Positions 58,323 to 64,000 of a stretch of DNA of 64,000 nt are shown here, in pieces. Origin of the DNA: Arthrobacter sp. Bz4. GTDB lineage: Bacteria > Actinomycetota > Actinomycetes > Actinomycetales > Micrococcaceae. How positions within the stretch are numbered: the stretch's first letter is position 1; each line of letters starts with the position of its first letter. A program made the position numbers and the translations under genes. Where the stretch lies: the NCBI RefSeq assembly GCF_003075455.1, contig NZ_QDAE01000014.1:26710-90709 (forward strand). Reading direction: 5' to 3'. The notes below the pieces were generated by a model. The model was not told the origin of the DNA. It made no database searches and saw only the letters and a program-made list of their open reading frames with translations.

Positions 58323-60413
58323 ATGAGCCTTGCGCAGGAAATTAAACGGGTGGTAGCCCCTTTCGAAGTGATCAGCGAATTCAAGCCTGCCGGTGACCAG
58401 CCTGCCGCGATTGCCGAACTCAGTGAACGCGTCAAGGCGGGCGAGAAGGACGTGGTGCTGCTGGGCGCCACCGGTACCGGCAAGAGCGCGACGACTGCGT
58501 GGCTGATCGAACAGGTCCAGCGGCCCACGCTCGTGATGGTGCAGAACAAGACCCTCGCGGCGCAGCTGGCGAACGAGTTCCGTGAGCTGCTGCCCAACAA
58601 TGCCGTCGAATACTTCGTCTCGTATTACGACTACTACCAGCCTGAAGCCTACGTTCCCCAGACGGACACCTTCATCGAGAAGGACTCCTCGGTCAACGAG
58701 GAAGTGGAGCGGCTCCGGCATTCCGCCACCAACGCCCTGCTCACCCGCCGGGACGTGATCGTGGTGGCCACCGTGTCCTGCATCTATGGTCTGGGCACCC
58801 CCGAAGAATATGTTGCCGGGATGGTCACACTGGAAACCGGCCAGCAGATGAACCGCGACGATTTGCTGCGGAAGTTCGTGTCAATGCAGTACACCCGCAA
58901 TGACATCGACTTCCACCGGGGCACCTTCAGGGTGCGTGGCGACACCGTCGAAATCATCCCCATGTATGAGGAACTGGCGCTTCGCATTGAGTTCTTCGGC
59001 GACGAGGTCGAGAAGATCTACACCCTGCACCCGCTGACCGGGGAAATCGTCAGGGAAGAGACCGAAATGTATGTGTTCCCGGCGTCGCACTATGTCGCGG
59101 GCCCCGAGCGCATGAACCGGGCGGTCAAGCAGATCGAGGATGAGCTCCAGGTCCGCCTGGACGAGCTGGAGTCGCAGAACAAACTGGTCGAAGCCCAGCG
59201 GTTGCGGATGCGGACCACCTATGACCTCGAAATGATGCAGCAGATGGGGTTCTGCAACGGCATCGAGAACTACTCCCGACACATCGATGGCCGCGGTCCG
59301 GGCTCGGCGTCGCACTGCCTGCTCGACTACTTCCCCGACGACTTCCTGCTGGTAGTCGACGAGTCGCACGTGACCATTCCGCAGATCGGTGCCATGTATG
59401 AAGGTGACATGTCCCGGAAGCGCACCCTGGTGGACCATGGGTTCCGGCTCCCCTCCGCGATGGACAACCGGCCGCTCAAGTGGGACGAGTTCCTGGACCG
59501 GATCGGGCAGACCGTCTACCTCTCGGCAACCCCCGGGAAGTATGAGCTGGGCAAGTCGGATGGGTACGTGCAGCAGATCATCCGGCCGACCGGTCTGATC
59601 GACCCGGAGGTGGTGGTCAAGCCCAGCAAGGGCCAGATCGATGACCTGCTGGGGGAGATCCGCACCCGGGTGGAACTGAACGAGCGGGTGCTCGTCACCA
59701 CCCTGACCAAGCGGATGGCCGAAGATTTGACCGGGTACCTGCTGGAACATGGGGTGAAGGTTGAGTACCTGCACTCAGACGTGGATACCCTGCGCCGGGT
59801 GGAGCTGTTGCGTGAGTTGAGGCTCGGGACTTTCGACGTCCTGGTGGGCATCAACCTGCTCCGTGAAGGCCTTGACCTTCCTGAAGTGTCGCTGGTCAGC
59901 ATCCTCGACGCCGACAAGGAAGGGTTCCTGCGCAGCGCCACCTCCCTGATCCAGACCATCGGGCGTGCGGCCCGTAACGTCTCGGGTGAGGTGCACATGT
60001 ACGCGGACCGGATCACCGATTCGATGGCCAAAGCCATCGACGAAACCAACCGACGTCGTGAGATCCAGGTGGCATACAACCTCAAGCACGGGGTTGATCC
60101 GCAGCCCCTGCGGAAGCGGATTGCTGACATCACCGATTCCATCGCCCAGGAGGACGCCGATACCCGGGCGCTCCTGGCGGAGTCGGGCAAGAAGCGCAAG
60201 GGCGGCAAGACGGCCAAGGGCGGCGCCCCTGTCCGGCATGACGGCCTTGCCGCAGTGCCGGCCGAGGACCTCACCGACCTGATCGGTCAGCTCACCGACC
60301 AGATGCACTCGGCGGCGGCTGACCTGCACTTCGAGCTCGCCGCGAGGCTACGCGACGAGGTGGGGGACCTGAAGAAAGAGCTGCGGCAGATGCAGACGGC
60401 GGGGCACGCCTAG
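58323..60413 (+). CDS. uvrB: Excinuclease ABC subunit B
   Basis: A 696-residue UvrB, the damage-verifying helicase-like subunit of nucleotide excision repair. The Walker [11 protein letters not shown] (Gly48 to Ser55) is followed by the beta-hairpin [21 protein letters not shown] that grips the strand, then [24 protein letters not shown] [42 protein letters not shown] and QTIGRAARN. The C-terminal UVR domain (about residues 655-690, [31 protein letters not shown]) binds UvrC. ATG 58323 lacks a close ribosome site, in line with leaderless initiation. UvrA is not in the window. Confidence 0.98.
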   Translation: MSLAQEIKRVVAPFEVISEFKPAGDQPAAIAELSERVKAGEKDVVLLGATGTGKSATTAWLIEQVQRPTLVMVQNKTLAAQLANEFRELLPNNAVEYFVSYYDYYQPEAYVPQTDTFIEKDSSVNEEVERLRHSATNALLTRRDVIVVATVSCIYGLGTPEEYVAGMVTLETGQQMNRDDLLRKFVSMQYTRNDIDFHRGTFRVRGDTVEIIPMYEELALRIEFFGDEVEKIYTLHPLTGEIVREETEMYVFPASHYVAGPERMNRAVKQIEDELQVRLDELESQNKLVEAQRLRMRTTYDLEMMQQMGFCNGIENYSRHIDGRGPGSASHCLLDYFPDDFLLVVDESHVTIPQIGAMYEGDMSRKRTLVDHGFRLPSAMDNRPLKWDEFLDRIGQTVYLSATPGKYELGKSDGYVQQIIRPTGLIDPEVVVKPSKGQIDDLLGEIRTRVELNERVLVTTLTKRMAEDLTGYLLEHGVKVEYLHSDVDTLRRVELLRELRLGTFDVLVGINLLREGLDLPEVSLVSILDADKEGFLRSATSLIQTIGRAARNVSGEVHMYADRITDSMAKAIDETNRRREIQVAYNLKHGVDPQPLRKRIADITDSIAQEDADTRALLAESGKKRKGGKTAKGGAPVRHDGLAAVPAEDLTDLIGQLTDQMHSAAADLHFELAARLRDEVGDLKKELRQMQTAGHA

Positions 60414-60436
60414 CCCCAGCTCGTCGCTGGCGGGAG

Positions 60437-60470
60437 GGCTCGCGCAACTTACTGAGAGGTTGCGCGAGCC
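60437..60470 (+). terminator. Terminator of uvrB
   Basis: GGCTCGCGCAAC pairs with GTTGCGCGAGCC around a 10-base loop 23 bases after the uvrB stop, followed by ATTTCC. Confidence 0.8.
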
Positions 60471-60504
60471 ATTTCCTGATCCGGCTCGTACGGGGTTAGG
60501 ATAA

Positions 60505-60625
60505 GCCGGACGTAGGGGAGTATCCCGAAGCGCTACGATCGTCAACACGCGGAGCATCGATGTTTCGCCGGGCGTAGCGGCCGGTGGCAAATGCCGCGGC
60601 GGAGAGACTTGCGGAATCCGCTGCA
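60505..60625 (+). promoter_or_regulatory. yybP-ykoY (Mn2+) riboswitch upstream of terC
   Basis: The leader contains GTAGGGGAGTA near its 5' end, GTCGTCAACACGCGG in the middle and GGAGAGACTTGC near the 3' end, the conserved landmarks of the yybP-ykoY class. That class binds Mn2+ and commonly precedes TerC-family genes. The span is approximate. It begins about 35 bases after the uvrB terminator and ends just before the terC start. Confidence 0.7.
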
Positions 60626-60642
60626 CCCTTGAAAGGTCCCTC

Positions 60643-61695
60643 ATGCCCGAACCCACGCTGGAACTGCCATTGGCGTTTGAGGTAGGCACATTCATTGTGC
60701 TGGGCCTCATCCTCCTGTTCGATTTGCTGCTGGTGGTTAAGCGCCCGCACGAGCCGTCAATGAAGGAAGCCGGCCTGTGGGTCACGTTTTACGTCTCTCT
60801 CGCGTTGATCTTCGCGGTCCTGATGTTTATCTTCACCGGCCCGGATTACGGGGGACAGTTTGTCGCCGGCTGGGTCACCGAATATAGCCTGAGCATTGAC
60901 AACCTGTTCGTGTTCATCATCATCATGGCCCGGTTCTCGGTACCCCGTAAGTATCAGCAGGAAGTGTTGATGGTGGGCATCATCATCGCGCTGGTGCTCC
61001 GCGGAATCTTCATCCTGCTCGGCGCAGCCTTGATCAGCAACTTCAGCTGGATCTTCTACATCTTCGGTGTCTTCCTGCTCTACACGGCCTATCAGCAGGC
61101 CAAGGACACCGGAGAGGACGAGGAACACGGTAGCGAAAACAAGGTGATCGGCAAGCTGCGCAACGTCCTGCCGATGACCGACAAATACGACGGCAACAAG
61201 ATCCGTACCGTCGTGGACGGCAAGAAGGTCTTCACCCCGATGCTGATCGTCTTCGTGACCATCGGCCTCACCGACCTGCTCTTCGCGGTGGATTCGATCC
61301 CGGCCATTTTCGGTCTGACCGAAAGCGCGTTCATCGTCTTCACCGCCAACATTTTTGCCCTGATGGGCCTGCGCCAGCTGTACTTCCTGCTCGGTGGCCT
61401 GATGACCCGCCTCATCTACCTGAAGCATGCGCTCTCGGCCATTCTGGCGTTCATTGGCATCAAACTGATCCTTCACGCCATGCATGAAAACGAGTTGCCG
61501 TTCATCAACGGGGGCCAGCACATTGAGTGGGCTCCGATCATCCCCACCTTCCTGTCGCTCGGCATCATCCTCGGCACCATTGTGGTCGCGGTTGTCCTGA
61601 GCCTGCTCAGCCCGAAGGCCAAGCAGGCCAGCATCGATGCCAAGCTTGAAGAGGACGCACGGAAGGCTCGCGGCACGGCCGACGTCGAGAAGTAG
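60643..61695 (+). CDS. TerC-family membrane protein (probable Mn2+ exporter)
   Basis: A 350-residue integral membrane protein with about nine helices and the TerC landmarks: GWVTEYSLSIDNLFVFIIIMARFSVP (SIDN motif near residue 83) and TDLLFAVDSIPAIFGLT (VDSIPA motif), each with the paired Asp residues needed for metal transport. A cytoplasmic loop with GEDEEHGSENKVIGKLRNVLPM and YDGNKIRTVVDGKKVFTPM lies between them. Relatives (Alx, YkoY, MeeF) export Mn2+ and feed metal to secreted enzymes. The Mn2+ riboswitch ahead of the gene supports that use here. The plain terC name refers to tellurite resistance, which is not implied. Confidence 0.92.
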   Translation: MPEPTLELPLAFEVGTFIVLGLILLFDLLLVVKRPHEPSMKEAGLWVTFYVSLALIFAVLMFIFTGPDYGGQFVAGWVTEYSLSIDNLFVFIIIMARFSVPRKYQQEVLMVGIIIALVLRGIFILLGAALISNFSWIFYIFGVFLLYTAYQQAKDTGEDEEHGSENKVIGKLRNVLPMTDKYDGNKIRTVVDGKKVFTPMLIVFVTIGLTDLLFAVDSIPAIFGLTESAFIVFTANIFALMGLRQLYFLLGGLMTRLIYLKHALSAILAFIGIKLILHAMHENELPFINGGQHIEWAPIIPTFLSLGIILGTIVVAVVLSLLSPKAKQASIDAKLEEDARKARGTADVEK

Positions 61696-61730
61696 CCTTC
61701 TCCGACCGTCCGCGCTTCAGCGCTGGCTGA

Positions 61731-63056
61731 CTACGCGGGCCAGCCGGTCATACCCAGCAACCGGTTGAAGATCGCTTCACCGTCGTCGGAAATCCCGTCG
61801 TGGTGGAAGTCAGCTGTCTCCCATGCCTGTAAGCCTTTGACCGCGCGGGCTGTCCGCATGGACAGGTCATGGTCCACGTAGATGTCGTCCTGATAGACGG
61901 CAGCGGCAGCGGGGACAGTGTTGCGGGCGAGCTGGTCGGTGTCGTAGAGGCTGCCCCAATCCGCCTTTGCTGCGAGGAGGTCAGCGACGTCCCGCAGCGG
62001 AACCAGCGACGGGTCCTGATCGAAGTACCACCGATACACCATTTCGCCGGTCAGCAGCGGTTCCTCAGCCGTCGGGAGGAAATGGGGGTGCTCGGCCAAC
62101 ACCCGGTCGGCGGACCAGTCGGAGGCCCCGCCCTGGCAATAAATTGACTCGTGCAGTAGGGCGTAGAGGGGGTTGGATGACCGGCTGACCTGCGCCCAGA
62201 CGGCGTCCAGGAACACCTGGGACAGCCGCTGACCATCGGCGGTACTCACGAAGGCGTCCTCGAGCAGGAAATGCAGGGCGTCCATCCGGGTGTTGCCACC
62301 AAGGAAGGATCCGATCATCTGCAGCCGTGCAACGGTGAGACGCTCACCGGTCGGTAGCCGCTCGTCGATTGCCTCGACGTGGTGTGCAATCCGGGTGAGG
62401 GTCGTCCGGTCCTCGGGATACTTGGCGAAGTATTCCCGGTTCCTGGCTTCGACGAGCCGATACGTCGCGGAATAGACCTGATCCGGGGGGCCACTGAGTG
62501 GTGCCAGGCCGCCGGTGATCAGCGCACGGTCCATGCCCTCGGGTGCGACAGAGAGGTACGTCAGGGTGCAGAAACCGCCAAAGCTCTGACCGAACACCGT
62601 CCAGGGCGCCCCGACGAGTTGGCGGCGGATCAGTTCGGCGTCAGCAACAATCGAGTCGGCCCTGAAGTGCGCGAGATACTCGGCCTGTGCGGCAGCGTCC
62701 CCGCGGAGGGGAAGGGTCGCGGCATCCGCTGGGGTGGAACGGCCGGTGCCCCGCTGATCCAGCATCAGAATTCTGAAGTGTCTGGCCGCAGCCTTCATCC
62801 AGCCGCCAAGCTGGGTGACCCTGCTGCCCCGGCCGCCGGGCCCACCTTGCAGGAACAGCAGCCATGGCAGGTCGGCAATGGCCTCGTCGTACTCCAGCGA
62901 GCTGTACTCGCGGGCAAAGATGGTGATGGTTTCACCATTGGGCGTCCGATGGTCCAGGGGAACTGTGAAGTAATGGCCGGTGGTGCGTGCGCCGTGCATC
63001 AGGTGGGTTGATTCGCGGCGGTGGGGGACGACGTCGGCGGCTGACTGGTCGCTCAC
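61731..63056 (-). CDS. Proline iminopeptidase-like alpha/beta hydrolase (S33)
   Basis: A 441-residue peptidase. The nucleophile motif is FGQSFGGFCTLTYL (Ser in GQSFGG) and the oxyanion-hole segment is LLFLQGGPGGRGSR, a hallmark of proline iminopeptidases. LDQRGTGRSTP follows, and the later part carries ILM…, AEHPHFLPTAEEPLLTGEMVYRWYF and the end DDIYVDHDLSMRTAR. The catalytic Asp and His are probably in the C-terminal third. Such enzymes remove N-terminal Pro from peptides. The start GTG 63056 overlaps the TGA of the GNAT gene upstream (GTGA), so the pair is translationally coupled. An internal ATG at about residue 20 (MHGARTTG) is an alternative. Confidence 0.88.
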   Translation of the reverse strand: MSDQSAADVVPHRRESTHLMHGARTTGHYFTVPLDHRTPNGETITIFAREYSSLEYDEAIADLPWLLFLQGGPGGRGSRVTQLGGWMKAAARHFRILMLDQRGTGRSTPADAATLPLRGDAAAQAEYLAHFRADSIVADAELIRRQLVGAPWTVFGQSFGGFCTLTYLSVAPEGMDRALITGGLAPLSGPPDQVYSATYRLVEARNREYFAKYPEDRTTLTRIAHHVEAIDERLPTGERLTVARLQMIGSFLGGNTRMDALHFLLEDAFVSTADGQRLSQVFLDAVWAQVSRSSNPLYALLHESIYCQGGASDWSADRVLAEHPHFLPTAEEPLLTGEMVYRWYFDQDPSLVPLRDVADLLAAKADWGSLYDTDQLARNTVPAAAAVYQDDIYVDHDLSMRTARAVKGLQAWETADFHHDGISDDGEAIFNRLLGMTGWPA

Positions 63057-63535
63057 GTAGCGGATCCGCTGGCCACTGCGGTGAGGGCGGGGCCGGTGAG
63101 GCGATAGGTGGTCCACTCGTCCTGGGGGAGGGCGCCGAGGCTGTCGTAGAAGTTGATTGAGGGTTCGTTCCAGTTCAGGACCGACCATTCCACCCGGGCG
63201 TAGCCCCGTTCCGCGGCGATGCGTGCAAGGTTCTGCAGGAGTGCTTTGCCGTGGCCTTCGCCCCGGGCTTCGGGGCGGACGTACAGGTCTTCCAGATAGA
63301 TCCCATTGACACCCTCCCAGGTTGAGTAGTTCAGGAACCAGAGGGCAAAGCCCTGGATGACGCCGTCCGACTCGGCGACATGCGCGAACACGCTTGGCAT
63401 GGGTCCAAAGAGGGCCTGATGCAGCTGTTCGGGAGTGTTCCTGACGGCGTCAGGTTCCTTCTCGTAGATGGCGAGGTCGTGGATGAGCTGGAGGATGGTG
63501 GCTAGATCAGCTGGGCGGGCGTCGCGGATAGTCAT
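63053..63535 (-). CDS. GNAT family N-acetyltransferase
   Basis: A 160-residue acetyltransferase of the Rimi/SSAT-like group. Residues 1-20 (MTIRDARPADLATILQLIHDLA) open the fold, GFALWFLNYSTWEGVNGIYLEDLYVRPEARGEGHGKALLQNLARIAAERGYARVEWSVLNWNEPSINFYDSLGA includes the acetyl-CoA pyrophosphate loop and the tyrosine near the active site. The sequence resembles diamine acetyltransferases, so spermidine or a thialysine-like amine may be the substrate; this is uncertain. It precedes the proline iminopeptidase and shares its transcript. Confidence 0.9.
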   Translation of the reverse strand: MTIRDARPADLATILQLIHDLAIYEKEPDAVRNTPEQLHQALFGPMPSVFAHVAESDGVIQGFALWFLNYSTWEGVNGIYLEDLYVRPEARGEGHGKALLQNLARIAAERGYARVEWSVLNWNEPSINFYDSLGALPQDEWTTYRLTGPALTAVASGSAT

Positions 63536-63673
63536 GCACTCAACCCTATCTATTACATCCCCGGCGAGAGGGTAGCTGTGGCGGGTCTGGACGTGCCGGG
63601 GCCCGCCTCACCTGCATAGCCTTGGCCCCTATGACCTCGACACATCACGCTGGCCGCGAAGAATCAGCCTGCA

Positions 63674-63696
63674 AAAAAACTTTGAGAAAGTTTTTT
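63674..63696. terminator. AT-rich perfect hairpin (10-bp stem) between divergent genes
   Basis: AAAAAACTTT and AAAGTTTTTT flank the loop GAG. Its A/T content is in sharp contrast with the surrounding GC-rich DNA. The T run on both strands permits bidirectional termination, but it lies in a divergent gap, so a regulatory or promoter role is also possible. Confidence 0.45.
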
Positions 63697-63750
63697 CCGG
63701 GACCCCTATTTTCCCCTCATACTGTCGGTGCTCGATGATGGAATTGGGGT

Positions 63751-64000
63751 ATGAAAAGCAGTGCAGCTTCTGCTGCCGGATCGGGAATCCCTCCCGAATC
63801 CGGTGCGGATTCCGCCTCGACCAGCGGGCCCGCGAACACGGCCACGGGTACTCCCGCCGGCGCTTCTGCTGGGTCTTCCGCTGGAACTCACGCCGGGGCT
63901 TCTGCTGGATATGGTCCGGAGGGACCGCTAGGCGTGGACGCGGTGTGGACAGCACCCACTGTTGAACCGCCGGAGTCGGAGGCTGCGGGTTCGACCGATT
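63751..64000 (+). CDS. N-terminal part of an unidentified protein (cut by window edge)
   Basis: An open frame beginning ATG at 63751 and running out of the window. The first 80 residues are Ala/Ser/Gly/Thr-rich (for example TGTPAGASAGSSAGTHAG), with a Pro-Glu segment (APTVEPPESEAAGS) at the edge. This looks like a disordered leader of a longer protein. No signal peptide or membrane segment is seen so far, and no family can be assigned. AAGCAG-like sequence precedes it but no strong ribosome site, so the exact start is tentative. Confidence 0.55.
   Translation, partial: MKSSAASAAGSGIPPESGADSASTSGPANTATGTPAGASAGSSAGTHAGASAGYGPEGPLGVDAVWTAPTVEPPESEAAGSTD

Noticed and set aside
57108..58721. 537-residue minus-strand frame opposite coaE and uvrB
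   Set aside because: It is antisense to two firmly identified genes and has no recognisable motif; long antisense frames are expected in high-GC DNA.
1..64000. CRISPR arrays, insertion sequences or prophage genes
   Set aside because: No spaced repeats of suitable length, transposase, integrase or phage structural genes were seen; the short tandem repeats listed are not CRISPR-like.

Overview
The window is high-GC DNA of an actinobacterium, most likely a member of the Micrococcaceae (Arthrobacter and relatives). I infer this from the run polA – rpsA – coaE (fused to a UPF0157 domain) – uvrB – terC, the single-chain CydDC transporter, the GAF-ANTAR regulators and the actinobacterial repair-promoter and operator types. 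Nearly all bases are coding. I see no rRNA, tRNA, CRISPR array, insertion sequence or prophage. The first and last genes run off the window.

Region 1 (1-5.4 kb) holds metal handling genes: the end of a CopB-like copper ATPase, a DUF305 lipoprotein and an MFS exporter with an ArsR-type metal sensor, followed by an AI-2E-family permease and a DHFR-like reductase. Region 2 (5.4-12.1 kb) has a Y-family polymerase, two tandem GAF-ANTAR antiterminators, a decayed alpha/beta hydrolase, an APC permease and NhaA with a calcium-motif-like tail.

Region 3 (12.2-28.3 kb) looks like a stress or dormancy island: two membrane proteins, a 1047-residue beta-phosphoglucomutase/GH65 phosphorylase fusion, two PPOX-fold proteins, a P1B ATPase, a P2-type cation ATPase, single and tandem universal stress proteins, and a two-component system whose kinase is fused to DUF4173. 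Four sites resembling the mycobacterial DosR box lie in the promoter gaps of these genes. They are followed by cydA-cydB-cydDC (28.5-34.6 kb), the high-affinity bd oxidase and its assembly transporter, preceded by a striking double palindrome.

Region 4 (34.8-40.1 kb) has UmuC and UmuD with an SOS-box-like site, a CYTH-CHAD protein and a YciO-type protein. Region 5 (40.1-46.1 kb) is the least familiar part: an M64 metallopeptidase with a seven-bladed lectin-like propeller and a subtilase, neither with a visible signal peptide, plus small partner proteins, a membrane protein and a SARP-type activator.

Region 6 (46.3-64 kb) is housekeeping: thioesterase, DNA polymerase I, an Eis-like acetyltransferase, ribosomal protein S1, an APC permease, an rRNA methyltransferase (frameshifted), YigZ, CoaE, UvrB with a PafBC-type promoter, TerC behind a yybP-ykoY (Mn2+) riboswitch, a proline iminopeptidase and a GNAT enzyme. 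Three genes (cydB, the subtilase and the methyltransferase) carry 1- or 2-base deletions that can be read back to the family sequence in another frame. They are either real mutations or uncorrected sequencing errors.
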